Shown piece after piece: positions 17,856 to 27,201 of a stretch of DNA of 64,000 nucleotides. Numbering within the stretch: position 1 is the stretch's first letter; every line of letters begins with the position of its first letter. The position numbers and the translations under genes were made by a program. The DNA is from Candidatus Kapaibacterium sp. (lineage in GTDB: Bacteria; Bacteroidota; Ignavibacteria; Kapaibacteriales; HRBIN21): positions 456,183 to 520,182 of the forward strand of contig JANXCT010000002.1 in NCBI GenBank assembly GCA_025059875.1, read 5' to 3'. Under the pieces are notes generated by a model. It had not been told where the DNA came from and did not search any database. It worked only from the letters and a program-made list of their open reading frames with translations.

Positions 17856-20800
17856 GGCTCTTCTTCGAGGACTTGGAGCTGACGGATACGACACAGGGCT
17901 GTATACGGACAAGTGCGACAGAACGTGTGACGATACGGGCGCACGGGGAAGAGAGCCGAGCGAATCCCTTCTACCGCCTCTTGGGCATAGCCGAGGCTTT
18001 GCTCCAAGACCTCCTCCACCGATGGGAATTGGCGTCTTCCCCAGGTGCTGACGAGCAAACGCTCGTATTCCGCAGCCTCCTGCCGCTCCCGCATAGGCCG
18101 AAGGGCATAGAGGGCGGCAAATACCGGCCTTGTGTCAAGACCGTAGTCGCGCCGTAGGATTCGCTGAACAGCCCAGAGATACAACGGGAGCTGGAGGTGT
18201 ATCCCCCTGGAGACATCGGCTGCTGTGAGCTGCCGCAGTAGGCCACTCTTGTAGTCAGCAATTCCCAACCGCACATCTGCTCCCTCCTGCCACAGCTCAA
18301 TACGGTCAACACGTCCCTGCAACCATGCCTCGCTACTGAACTGGATCGGCTCCGCAAGGGTGGGGCGCATCCCGAAACCGAACTCAAAGGCTACCGGGAG
18401 GAACCCAGGACGCTGCTGCTGCCGCCTCGACTCCGACTGGAGCCAGTACCATAGTATTCCCTGCTGCTCCCCGTAGCCAAGCAGTCGTTCAACCTCCAGT
18501 GTGAACCAGGGATGCTCAAACTGGAAGCGCTGGAGCTCCTCCTGAGCAATCCGACGGAGCCGTTCATAAGCAGCATCTAGTTCCTCCACAAGCGGTGCCG
18601 TGCGCAGCGGTGGCAGCCCTGAGCGTCGGGCTGTAGCGATGAGCTGCCCGTACTCCTCCTGGAGTTCGCGGAAGAAGCGGTAGACGATGCGGTGAAGGAG
18701 GAGGCCTCGCTCTATCGGGGAGAGCTCTAATGGAGGGCGGCGCTCGCCGGGTAGCCTCAAGACATGGGCAGCGAAGTAACGGTATGGGCAGCGGCGGTAG
18801 AGCTCCAACTCGGTCGCAGAAAAGTATACCCCAACTCGCTCCAAGAAACGCCGCTGAAGCTCCGGTAACAACTGGAGTGGATATGGCACTGCTGAGGGCT
18901 CCCACGGATGGAGCCTAGAAGGAAGTAGGAGCTCTTTCCCTGCAAGCTCCGATATCTCCTGGCCGCGCTCCCATGCCAAGAAAGCCAGCTCTGCAACGTT
19001 GCCTTGGACTACTATCCAAGGGGCACGCTCGAGCATTTGGAAAGCCGGGGGTGGTTGCCCCTCCCAGCCTTCATGGAAGACCTGTAGCAATGCAGGGACA
19101 CTCACCACACAGCCGTCTTGCTCCAGCGAGGTCACCTTCAACAGCTCCTCCACGAACGGGGAGCGCACCAATTGCTCTGTCTCCTCCGTCGTAGGGTAGG
19201 TAATGAAGAGGCGTTGCTCCCCTTGCTCCAAAGCCTCGGGGTGGTTAGTCAGGAACTGGTAGAAGAGCATTCGCTCAGCACGGCGGTGACGCTCTTCTGC
19301 GCCAGGAAGTTCATAGCCCAAAAAGACCTCTGTCTGGTAGGGCAGTGGGAACTCGCCATCTACGGCGCCGCAGAGGATGAGTGCCCGGAAAGGAATACCG
19401 CGGGTCTGCTCAATTGAGGTGATCGTCACCCCCGCTCCCGGTTTCTCTCTCACCTGATACCGCTCTCCCCGTAGAGCTGTCGCGAAACGCTGGACGTACT
19501 CCGCCAGTGGGCGTGGCTCCATTCCCCAACGACGCTGGTAGAGAGCTACCAGCTCTTCCGTTACTTCCGTCAGTCGCGCAACGGCTCGCGCCTCTTGTTC
19601 CACTCGCTCCAGCACTGTTAGCCACTCTGCAGTGCTCTGCCACTGCTGGTTACGGAGCTGCTCGTGAGCAGCCGTGATTGACCCGTAAATCCCCATGCCG
19701 ACGAGAATCTCCTCCGTAATGAGGCGCAGGAACTCCATCGGGGTCAGGCGGCGGTTTGCCCAGGAGAGGCGGCGCTGGAGAGCCTCAAAGTCGTACAGTG
19801 CCTGCTCGCAGGCTGCTAACTCGCGCTGCAGTTGTTCTCGCTCCAAGGGATCAGCGTAGGGGTCCTCTTCCAGCAGCGCCAGGTGCCGCCTGAGGAACTC
19901 CGCAGCACTCCGCATCTGCCGCAGCCACCCGAAAGCGCCGCCGAATTGATGCCCACCGACGATTCGTAGCCGAGCTGCCACAGCAACGAGGTTCCTTCCA
20001 TCAATCGGCTCGCCTCCAGGTCCAGAGAGGGTAATGTGCGGGCTATGGACGAGGCGCTCTAAGTCCACACGGCGAAAACCGTTGATGGGAAGCTCCAGCA
20101 AGCTCATAACGGCAACGACAACCGGAGACTGAGAGAGCCAGAAGCGATCTGTAACGTTCACCGGTATGCCGTACTGGGTGAAGATTTCCCGAAAGAGTGC
20201 GGAATACCGCTGCGGCTGACGCATTACAACCGCAATCTCCTGCGGGCGGTACCTTTGGCGGCAGAGCAACTCTTTAACGAGCCGAGCAATCGTACGAACC
20301 TCCTCCTCACGGTCTCGACACTCCAGTATCGTGATGACCTTGGAGAAGCCAGGATGGCGAATCTCGCGCTCCGTATTGAAGAGCCATCGACGCAGATATG
20401 CCCCCAGCGGCAGGAAGATTCGCTCCTCTGCCGGTGTCTGTTCCGTCATGAGTACTGGGGGATCGGTAGCGTAGGCCGTGTACCCTGCCTGCTGCAGTCG
20501 CTCGATGAGTTCTTGGAAGTTGCCGAAAAGGGGCCCATTGTCGGGCGAGTAGTCGATGCTGACAACTACCGGCAGCGTCTGCGTTGCCAGGAGCTGCAAG
20601 AAGCTTAGCTCCGGCATGCGGAAGGCGGAGAATCCTTCCACCAGCAGCATCTCCGCCGCTGGGAAGAGTTCCTTCAGAGCGTTGCTGCCCCGACAGGTTA
20701 CCTGCTCCGCCAGAAGTTCCCAACCGCGCGGCTCGTCTACGAGATCGTCTCCTAACAGCTCCTCATACGCTTGGGCAATCGCAGCGATATCGTGGAGGCG

Positions 20801-21361
20801 GGCGGTGTCAACGTTGGGATCGTTTTGCTCGCGAGCCTCCTTGAGGCGTACCCAAAGGGCTGCAGCCTTCACTCCATCACGTCGGATACCGTCCAACACT
20901 GCAGCCAGTTGCTCCAGCAGAGCAGATGGCAGCGGTCTGTCGTCCTCATACCTCCGATAGAAGGAGAGAGCAGCCTGCACCGATGCGTCCTCAACCAACG
21001 CCAAGCGGTGAGCATCCGACAGCACTGTGTAGCGCCCTGGCGGGAAGAGCTTGCCGAGGCATGTCCAGAGAAAGCCTGCCAGCGTTAGCACCGCCGGCTC
21101 TGGGGTGGATTTTCCATGAAGCTCAAACACTCGGCGAAAGTACTGCCGCTTCAACCACCGGACACGCCGCTCTGTTGGGACAATGCAGAGGAAACGCTCT
21201 GGCGTATCCGTCCTGGCAGCCTCGTCCAGCAAGGTCTCAACCCTAAGCTCCTCCCCAAGAATCCAGGGCTCGTGCTGTAGCCGTTTCCATTGCTGCCACG
21301 CGGCCGTGTTGAAGAGGAAGTATGCCACGTTGAGGGTCAGGCTGGTTGAGTATATTGGCAC
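17852..21361 (-). CDS. addB: AddB-like ATP-dependent nuclease subunit with PD-(D/E)XK and Fe-S cluster
   Basis: An 1169-residue protein of the AddB/RecB-nuclease superfamily. The N-terminal half is an inactivated UvrD-like helicase core (FLCIVPTERRVRWLKRQYF, later KEPGAGVTITSIEQTRGIP). The C-terminal part has the PD-(D/E)XK nuclease core (IADYKSGLLRQLTAAD) and four cysteines in AddB spacing: one at ELYRRCPYRYFAAHVL and three in CRTCPYTALC, predicted to hold a 4Fe-4S cluster that braces the nuclease. AddAB resects DNA ends for recombination. No addA lies beside it within the window. The first codon at 21361 is GTG; a second GTG at 21328 is also possible. Confidence 0.85.
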   Translation of the reverse strand: MPIYSTSLTLNVAYFLFNTAAWQQWKRLQHEPWILGEELRVETLLDEAARTDTPERFLCIVPTERRVRWLKRQYFRRVFELHGKSTPEPAVLTLAGFLWTCLGKLFPPGRYTVLSDAHRLALVEDASVQAALSFYRRYEDDRPLPSALLEQLAAVLDGIRRDGVKAAALWVRLKEAREQNDPNVDTARLHDIAAIAQAYEELLGDDLVDEPRGWELLAEQVTCRGSNALKELFPAAEMLLVEGFSAFRMPELSFLQLLATQTLPVVVSIDYSPDNGPLFGNFQELIERLQQAGYTAYATDPPVLMTEQTPAEERIFLPLGAYLRRWLFNTEREIRHPGFSKVITILECRDREEEVRTIARLVKELLCRQRYRPQEIAVVMRQPQRYSALFREIFTQYGIPVNVTDRFWLSQSPVVVAVMSLLELPINGFRRVDLERLVHSPHITLSGPGGEPIDGRNLVAVAARLRIVGGHQFGGAFGWLRQMRSAAEFLRRHLALLEEDPYADPLEREQLQRELAACEQALYDFEALQRRLSWANRRLTPMEFLRLITEEILVGMGIYGSITAAHEQLRNQQWQSTAEWLTVLERVEQEARAVARLTEVTEELVALYQRRWGMEPRPLAEYVQRFATALRGERYQVREKPGAGVTITSIEQTRGIPFRALILCGAVDGEFPLPYQTEVFLGYELPGAEERHRRAERMLFYQFLTNHPEALEQGEQRLFITYPTTEETEQLVRSPFVEELLKVTSLEQDGCVVSVPALLQVFHEGWEGQPPPAFQMLERAPWIVVQGNVAELAFLAWERGQEISELAGKELLLPSRLHPWEPSAVPYPLQLLPELQRRFLERVGVYFSATELELYRRCPYRYFAAHVLRLPGERRPPLELSPIERGLLLHRIVYRFFRELQEEYGQLIATARRSGLPPLRTAPLVEELDAAYERLRRIAQEELQRFQFEHPWFTLEVERLLGYGEQQGILWYWLQSESRRQQQRPGFLPVAFEFGFGMRPTLAEPIQFSSEAWLQGRVDRIELWQEGADVRLGIADYKSGLLRQLTAADVSRGIHLQLPLYLWAVQRILRRDYGLDTRPVFAALYALRPMRERQEAAEYERLLVSTWGRRQFPSVEEVLEQSLGYAQEAVEGIRSALFPVRPYRHTFCRTCPYTALCRIRQLQVLEEEP
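21330..21357 (+). promoter_or_regulatory. Possible promoter for ribE (TTG, 18 bases, TATATTGG)
   Basis: A -33-like TTG (21330-21332) is followed after 18 bases by TATATTGG, one mismatch from TAnnTTTG, ending 46 bases before the ribE ATG. It lies within the 5' end of the divergent addB gene. The spacing is on the short side, so this is a tentative call. Confidence 0.35.
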
Positions 21362-21403
21362 AACGAAATTCGGACTTTCTCAGCACAGGACTCCAAGCCT
21401 CTG

Positions 21404-22027
21404 ATGTTTACCGGCATCGTAGAGACTCGAGGCAGAGTAGTGCGTCGGCGCCGTACGACGTCAGGCTACCGGTACTGGCTCGAAGCCCCAGAAATAGCGC
21501 CAGAGCTACGGCCGGGAGCTTCTGTTGCGGTCAATGGGGCCTGTCTTACTGTGGTCTCCACAGAGGGCGACCGCTTCTATGTGGACGTTGTTCCGGAGAC
21601 TCTACGGAAGACAACGCTAGGACTCCTGCGAACTGGCTCCTGGGTCAATCTGGAACGAGCATGTCCTGCCTCGGGACGCCTCGACGGCCACATTGTCCAA
21701 GGACACGTAGACTGTACTAGCCGGATCATAGCGGTCGAACGCGAATCCGGCGAACATCGACTCTGGATTGAGCTACCACCAGCATTCCAGCAGTACGTCG
21801 TCCTCCATGGCTCTATCTGCGTTGACGGGGTTAGCTTGACAGTTGCCCGCCTACGGAGCGGAGCTTTCATGGTTGCTCTGATTCCCGAGACGCTCCGCCG
21901 AACGACCCTAGGGCTCCTCCAGAAAGGCGATACCGTCAACTTAGAGTTCGACGTCGTCGCAAAATACGTCGAGAGTCTACTGCGTCCGTACGTGCGCCTA
22001 TTCTTCCAGCAGACCGATACAGAATGA
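21404..22027 (+). CDS. ribE: Riboflavin synthase alpha subunit
   Basis: A 207-residue protein made of two lumazine-binding repeats. The first starts MFTGIVETRGRVV and contains GASVAVNGACLTV; the second starts GHIVQGHVDCTSRI and contains GSICVDGVSLTVARL. The enzyme forms riboflavin from two molecules of 6,7-dimethyl-8-ribityllumazine and works as a trimer. Length and the doubled motif pattern are standard. It overlaps the next gene by 4 bases. No other rib genes are nearby. Confidence 0.96.
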   Translation: MFTGIVETRGRVVRRRRTTSGYRYWLEAPEIAPELRPGASVAVNGACLTVVSTEGDRFYVDVVPETLRKTTLGLLRTGSWVNLERACPASGRLDGHIVQGHVDCTSRIIAVERESGEHRLWIELPPAFQQYVVLHGSICVDGVSLTVARLRSGAFMVALIPETLRRTTLGLLQKGDTVNLEFDVVAKYVESLLRPYVRLFFQQTDTE

Positions 22028-23517
22028 AGCCAACCGCCCGTACCCTGGGGGAGCTCAAGCGCAGCGGCTACCGCGTGGTACCGGTCAAAGAAGAAATGCG
22101 GCGCAACCTCATTGAGAAGCTCCGCCGCCGCGAACGGCTCTTCCCAGGAATCATCGGCTTCGACGACACCGTCATCCCTCAGCTCGTCAATGCCATCTTA
22201 GCCAAGCACGACTTCATCCTCTTGGGCCTGCGCGGCCAGGCCAAGACCCGGATTGCGCGGATGCTCATCAACTTCCTGGACGAGTATGTCCCAGTCGTGG
22301 CTGGCTCTGAGGTCAACGATAACCCCTTCGCCCCCATCTCTAAATACGCTGTGGACCTAATCGCCGAGCTTGGAGACGAGACCCCGATCGAGTGGATCCA
22401 TCGTTCGGAACGCTACGGGGAGAAACTGGCAACGCCCGACGTTACGATTGCGGACCTCATCGGGGACATCGACCCCATCAAGGCTGCCACTCAGCGGCTG
22501 CACTACTCTCACGAAGGCATCATCCACTTTGGCATCATCCCTCGGACAAACCGAGGCATCTTCGTCATCAACGAGTTGCCAGACCTCCAGCCCCGCATCC
22601 AGGTAGGGCTATTCAATATCCTCCAAGAGCGCGATATCCAGATTCGCGGCTTCAAGGTCCGGCTGCCACTGGACATCTGCATGGTCTTCACTGCAAACCC
22701 AGAAGACTACACCCGCCGCGGGACCATCATTACCCCCCTCAAAGACCGCATCCAGTCGCAAATCCTAACCCACTACCCGCGCACGCTGGAAGATGCCATC
22801 GCTATCACAGAGCAGGAGGCCTGGATTGAGCGTGCTCCTGACATGCACGTCGTCCTGCCGCTGTATATGAAGCAAGTGGTGGAGACAATTGCCTTTGTCG
22901 CCCGAAGCAGCGAGTTCGTTGACCAAAGCTCAGGGGTCTCCGCACGATTGAGCATCTCGACGATGGAGGCACTCATCTCCAATGCCGAACGCCGAGCCAT
23001 CCTCAACGGCGAGTCAGTCATAGCCCCTCGAATTGTCGACCTCCAGCGTGCCCTTACCGGCATTACGGGCAAGGTAGAGCTCGTCTTCGAGGGCGAACAG
23101 GAAGGACCCGTCAAGGTTGCAAAAGCCCTCATCGGACGAGCAGTCCGGGAAACCTTCAAGCTCTACTTCCCCGATCCGCTGGCCCGGCCGCGTCGTCGAG
23201 AGGGGAGCCCTGCGCCAGAACCCAGTCCCTACGTGGAGCTCCTCCGCTGGTTCGAGGCCGGCAATACCGTTGTGATTGACGACATTATGCCAACAGAGCG
23301 CTTCGTCCAGGAACTAGACCGCGTCCCAACGCTTCGCCAATTGGCCGTCCACTACCTAAAGGTGGACGAACGGAATCCGTACGAGCTAGGAACTGCTATG
23401 GAGTTCATCTTGGATGCACTCCATCAGCACTCCAAGCTGGCAAAGGAAGAAGTAGACAGCAGCGCTACCTACAAGGACATGCTCGGCACCCTCTTCCGCA
23501 GCCGCGAAGAGGAATAG
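22024..23517 (+). CDS. MoxR/magnesium-chelatase-type AAA+ ATPase
   Basis: A 497-residue ATPase of the ChlI/MoxR clade. Walker A is GLRGQAKTRIAR. The Walker B region reads GIFVINELPDLQPRIQVG, with Asn-Glu where most AAA+ proteins have Asp-Glu; this NELPDL form recurs in a distinct subfamily annotated as magnesium chelatase-like. Sensor and arginine-finger region: VFTANPEDYTRRGTIITPLK. MoxR ATPases act as chaperones with von Willebrand factor A partners. No VWA gene is next to it here, which is unusual. It overlaps ribE by 4 bases. True chlorophyll synthesis is not implied. Confidence 0.8.
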   Translation: MKPTARTLGELKRSGYRVVPVKEEMRRNLIEKLRRRERLFPGIIGFDDTVIPQLVNAILAKHDFILLGLRGQAKTRIARMLINFLDEYVPVVAGSEVNDNPFAPISKYAVDLIAELGDETPIEWIHRSERYGEKLATPDVTIADLIGDIDPIKAATQRLHYSHEGIIHFGIIPRTNRGIFVINELPDLQPRIQVGLFNILQERDIQIRGFKVRLPLDICMVFTANPEDYTRRGTIITPLKDRIQSQILTHYPRTLEDAIAITEQEAWIERAPDMHVVLPLYMKQVVETIAFVARSSEFVDQSSGVSARLSISTMEALISNAERRAILNGESVIAPRIVDLQRALTGITGKVELVFEGEQEGPVKVAKALIGRAVRETFKLYFPDPLARPRRREGSPAPEPSPYVELLRWFEAGNTVVIDDIMPTERFVQELDRVPTLRQLAVHYLKVDERNPYELGTAMEFILDALHQHSKLAKEEVDSSATYKDMLGTLFRSREEE

Positions 23518-23575
23518 TGCAGCGAGCGGCCAAAGCTTCGAGATGGTGTTGTGCACTCAGTGAACCACTCTACCG

Positions 23576-24739
23576 ATGCTCCCGTCTCCCTACTCACCAA
23601 ACCGCGAGCTCACAATTGGCATCATCGGTGGCGGACAGCTTGCCAAAATGCTAGCCCAAGCGGCCTACCGTTTGGGACTGCGCGTTGCCATTATCGAGCA
23701 TGGAGCCGATTCCCCAGCCGGCCGAATGACGCAGCTAGAGTTCCCGGAGGGCTGGAATTCCCGCGAAGCCTTAGAGGCTTTCCTACGTGTCAGCGATATC
23801 ATCACGCTGGAGAATGAGTTCGTCGCCCCAGAGCTTCTGGAGGGACTGGCCCAGCACCGACCAGTCTATCCTACCCCGGAGACGATTCGGCGCGTCCGTG
23901 ACAAGCTCACACAGAAGCAGACGATGGTGGCTGCCGGCATCCCCGTGCCCAGCTTCGCCGGCGCGAGTAGCTCAGATGACGTCCTGCAGTTCGCTGAAGA
24001 CTACGGCTTCCCCGTTGTGCTGAAGACCCGCACCTTCGGTTACGACGGCTATGGCAATCGCACTGTCTACGATCGGCAAGCCCTCCCCGAAGCCTGGACA
24101 GCACTGAAGCAGCGCACAACCGATTCCTCGCTGCTCGTAGAGCAGTTCGTCCAGCTCCAGAAAGAGCTTGCCGTCATCGTTGCACGGAACCGACGCGGGG
24201 ATATAGCCGTCTACCCTTGCGTGGAGACCGTTCAGCAAGACCATGTCTGTCGCGTCGTCTACGCCCCTGCTCCCATTCCAGAGCCTCTCCGGCGACGTGC
24301 TCAAGAGATCGCTGTAGCCTGCGTGGAGGCTGTGGATGGGGTTGGGGTCTTTGGCGTCGAGCTCTTCCTGACTACCGATGGGGATATCCTCTTCAACGAG
24401 CTGGCCCCGCGACCGCACAACTCTGGGCACTACACCATTGAAGCCTGCTACACCTCACAGTTCGAAAACGGCATCCGCGCCATCTGCAATCTCCCACTCG
24501 GTTCGCCAGAGATGATTGTACCGGCAGCCGTCATGATTAACCTGCTGGGGGTCCGCTCTGGTAGCGGCATTCCTGACTCTGTCCTCCCAGCACTTCGAGT
24601 CGGGAAGGCCTGGCTCCACCTCTACGGCAAGCGCGAGAGCCGAGTACGCCGCAAAATGGGTCATGTCACCGCTGTCGGCCAGACACTAGAGGAGGCATAT
24701 GCCCATGCCCAACAGGCAGCTGAGGGGGTGGTGTGGTGA
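23576..24739 (+). CDS. purK: N5-carboxyaminoimidazole ribonucleotide synthase
   Basis: A 387-residue ATP-grasp enzyme that makes N5-CAIR from AIR, bicarbonate and ATP in purine synthesis. The N-terminal fold begins IGIIGGGQLAKMLAQAAYRL. The ATP-grasp core shows VVLKTRTFGYDGYGNRTVYD and the metal site FNELAPRPHNSGHYTIEACY, diagnostic for PurK. The end carries the usual HLYGKRESRVRRKMGHVTA block. The partner purE is not in the window. Its stop is two bases from the convergent ptsI stop. Confidence 0.96.
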   Translation: MLPSPYSPNRELTIGIIGGGQLAKMLAQAAYRLGLRVAIIEHGADSPAGRMTQLEFPEGWNSREALEAFLRVSDIITLENEFVAPELLEGLAQHRPVYPTPETIRRVRDKLTQKQTMVAAGIPVPSFAGASSSDDVLQFAEDYGFPVVLKTRTFGYDGYGNRTVYDRQALPEAWTALKQRTTDSSLLVEQFVQLQKELAVIVARNRRGDIAVYPCVETVQQDHVCRVVYAPAPIPEPLRRRAQEIAVACVEAVDGVGVFGVELFLTTDGDILFNELAPRPHNSGHYTIEACYTSQFENGIRAICNLPLGSPEMIVPAAVMINLLGVRSGSGIPDSVLPALRVGKAWLHLYGKRESRVRRKMGHVTAVGQTLEEAYAHAQQAAEGVVW

Positions 24740-24741
24740 GC

Positions 24742-26505
24742 TCAGCTGCCATTCGTCAGTGCGCGGACCCGAGCCTGAGCCCGCGCGTACGAGAGTCGAC
24801 GAATCCGGTGCTTCAATGGGATGAGAGCCGCTGGGATTGTGCTCAGTTCGTCCACTCCTAAGCCAACGAGGAGTTCGGTGGCCTCAGCATGAGCCGCAAG
24901 CTCGCCACAGATGCCGACCGGTAGTCCTCTCTGGTGGGCTACCTCCACGACCCTCTCAATGAGCTGCCACACTGCCGGATGGAAAGGCTCAAACAGTTCC
25001 GCGAGCTGCCCATGCTCGCGGTCTACGGCAAGCGTGAACTGTACAAGGTCATTGGTGCCGATGCTGAAGAAATCAGCAACCTCGGCAAGCTGGGCCGTGC
25101 AGAGAGCAGCTGCCGGGGTCTCTACCATTGCTCCTATGGGGATAGCTTGTGCTACGTTTCCAATGCACTCCTGCTGGACTCTCCAAAGGTGTTGACGGAT
25201 CGCCGTAAGCTCCTGTGGGGACGTCACCATTGGTACAAGGACGCGGATGTTCGGCCATATCGCCGCTACCCGAACGATAGCCCTCAACTGCGTCTGCAGC
25301 ACTTCTGGATGTCGCAGCAGAAATCGTACTCCTCGCATCCCCAAGGCTGGATTTTGCTCCGTTGCCCCCTCACCGTACTTATCGCCTCCCAAGTCAAAGA
25401 GGCGAATCGTGACTGGATCGGGATAGAACCGCTGGGCAAGCTCCTGGTACCACTGGAACTGTTCCTCCTCGTTCGGCAGACGACCTAGCTGTAGGAAGAG
25501 GGCCTCGGTGCGCAGCAGTCCAATCCCTTCCGCACCAACGAGATCTGCCTCTTGGACATCTTGTGGCGTGGTGATGTTGACCCTTAGATGGAAGCGTCGC
25601 CCGTCAATCGTCTCTGCCGGTAACCGAGCGAACCGCCGCAGAATTCGCCGATGCCACTCGGTACTGTCCCGATGGCGCTCGTACCGTCGGCGAGTCTCCT
25701 CCGCAGGTCGGACTACGACAGTCCCTGTGTAACCATCCACGACCACGAGCTCTCCTTCAGTGATTGCCCCCAACGCGTTTCGCACGCCGATAACTGCTGG
25801 CAGCTGCAGACTGCGGGCCAGGATAGTGGTGTGGGAGGTGATACCACCGACGGCTGTTACCAGCCCGCAGGCACCGGCCCGATGGAGTAGCACGACCTCC
25901 GATGGTGTCACCGCCGGAGCAACAACAACGGCGCCCGTCGTCCGCGCATAGTCTCGCTGAGGTAGCCGTAAGGCCGCAAGGAACCGTTGGAGGAAGTGCT
26001 CTAGCTCGTTCCCCCGCTCCTGAAAGAGCACATCTGCTGAACGGCGCAGGCGTCCGATGAGGCTATCGAACACGCGCTGTAGGGCCTGCTCCGCAGTCAT
26101 CCCTGCCATAACGAGCTCCTGCACCCGCTCCTCCAACGAAGCATCCTCCAAGAGGTGCAGGTAGCTGTCAATGATGGGCACAACCTCCGCTGCCTCCGCC
26201 GCTACGACAGCACGCGCTGAAAGGAGCTCCTGCCGAAGTTCTGAAACTGCTCGGGCATACCGTCCCCACTCCGCATCCGCACTCACACGGCTATCACTTC
26301 CTCGCGCCGCAGGAGGGAGCCAGAGAACGGCCGGTCCAATCGCAATCCCCGGGGAAGCAGCGATTGCCCCCAGCCACTGTTCGTTGCAAGGGGAAGCGGG
26401 ATGGTCTGCGATGGTATCGGGGGATAGGAAGCCCTCGTGTCCCGAAGAGGAACTGTCCACTTCCACTCCAACACCTCCCGAAGACCCGACAAGCTCGCGG
26501 GGCAA
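24742..26505 (-). CDS. ptsI: Phosphoenolpyruvate-protein phosphotransferase (Enzyme I)
   Basis: A 587-residue Enzyme I. The phosphorylated histidine lies in GGITSHTTILARS (His225 from the first ATG). The PEP-binding TIM barrel shows LRTEALFLQLGRLP, LFDLGGDKYGEGATE, MVETPAAALCTAQL, FSIGTNDLVQFTLAVDR and ICGELAAHAEAT with the catalytic Cys. Conserved sequence starts at about residue 44 (WLGAIAASPGIAIG), so the first about 40 residues may be an overlong start; a later start is possible. It lies 22 bases after ptsH. No EII permeases are visible. Confidence 0.94.
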   Translation of the reverse strand: MPRELVGSSGGVGVEVDSSSSGHEGFLSPDTIADHPASPCNEQWLGAIAASPGIAIGPAVLWLPPAARGSDSRVSADAEWGRYARAVSELRQELLSARAVVAAEAAEVVPIIDSYLHLLEDASLEERVQELVMAGMTAEQALQRVFDSLIGRLRRSADVLFQERGNELEHFLQRFLAALRLPQRDYARTTGAVVVAPAVTPSEVVLLHRAGACGLVTAVGGITSHTTILARSLQLPAVIGVRNALGAITEGELVVVDGYTGTVVVRPAEETRRRYERHRDSTEWHRRILRRFARLPAETIDGRRFHLRVNITTPQDVQEADLVGAEGIGLLRTEALFLQLGRLPNEEEQFQWYQELAQRFYPDPVTIRLFDLGGDKYGEGATEQNPALGMRGVRFLLRHPEVLQTQLRAIVRVAAIWPNIRVLVPMVTSPQELTAIRQHLWRVQQECIGNVAQAIPIGAMVETPAAALCTAQLAEVADFFSIGTNDLVQFTLAVDREHGQLAELFEPFHPAVWQLIERVVEVAHQRGLPVGICGELAAHAEATELLVGLGVDELSTIPAALIPLKHRIRRLSYARAQARVRALTNGS

Positions 26506-26527
26506 TTTACAACACTGCCGTAACTTC

Positions 26528-26791
26528 TCACCCCTCCTCTGCCCTCTGCAAGAAGTCAGCTACTCGAAGCACCGCCTCGTCAGCATCCTCACCCTCTGCC
26601 TGCACCACCACCGTTGTACCGTGCTCTACTGCTAGGCTCATAAGCTCAAGCACACTCTTTGCATTCGCAGCAATCCCATCTCGGACAAGCCAAACCGCAG
26701 CAGTAAACCGGGCCGCCAGCACCGCTAACTCTGCTGCTGGGCGTGCATGGAGCCCCAGTGGGAGCCGAACGACAACGCTCCGCTCCACCAT
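26528..26791 (-). CDS. ptsH: Phosphocarrier protein HPr
   Basis: An 87-residue HPr. The phosphorylated His15 is in LGLHARPAAEL, and Ser46 is in NAKSVLELM, matching both the catalytic and the regulatory serine positions of the family. Phosphate passes from Enzyme I (encoded next) through His15. A retained Ser46 context suggests possible control by HPr kinase, but no kinase gene is in the window. An AGGAGG ribosome-binding sequence lies about 12 bases before the ATG. Confidence 0.95.
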   Translation of the reverse strand: MVERSVVVRLPLGLHARPAAELAVLAARFTAAVWLVRDGIAANAKSVLELMSLAVEHGTTVVVQAEGEDADEAVLRVADFLQRAEEG

Positions 26792-26810
26792 TCCGCTCAG
26801 TCCCTCCTAC

Positions 26811-27185
26811 CTAACAACTTAAGGTTGGACGAACGAAGCCCCAATGGGCGGTATGCCGCTTAAGGCAGCGGGAGCAAGGGAATTCGAGCTCTAGTGGGCA
26901 GCTGACATGCACTTCCCAACTGCACAGAGCCAGTGGCAGCAAGAACAGCTCTGCATGCCACGGTCCGTTACCAGTAGAGTTACTAGAGAAACGCCCGACC
27001 ACTCGGCCCTGCAGTGTAAAGAGAGCGAGCATTCCCGCAGTATCTCCTCCAGGCAAAGCTATCCACCCTATGCCAAAGAGGTGAGGCCAGGAGTACCGAC
27101 TCTTCAATTGCCATGAATGCCATGAACATACCGAGGCTCTCTCCCGCCGCCCATCAACACTGGAATACACAGCGTGAGAGCACAA
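26811..27185 (-). CDS. Doubtful ORF with a CxxC segment, perhaps a DUF177/YceD remnant
   Basis: This stretch between ptsH and lspA has one open frame of 124 codons. Most of it has low-complexity, non-protein-like composition. Only the last about 30 residues look conserved in style (EVHVSCPLELEFPCSRCLK), recalling the CxRC segment of DUF177 (YceD) proteins. An intact YceD would be longer and normally sits beside rpmF, which is absent here. It may be a gene remnant or an empty intergenic region. No function is proposed. Confidence 0.22.
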   Translation of the reverse strand: MCSHAVYSSVDGRRERASVCSWHSWQLKSRYSWPHLFGIGWIALPGGDTAGMLALFTLQGRVVGRFSSNSTGNGPWHAELFLLPLALCSWEVHVSCPLELEFPCSRCLKRHTAHWGFVRPTLSC

Positions 27186-27201
27186 GCAACCTAGTGCCAG
27201 C

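Noticed and set aside
22024..23517. Chlorophyll-synthesis magnesium chelatase ChlI
   Set aside because: No other chelatase or pigment genes are present and the Walker B form belongs to the general MoxR-like group.
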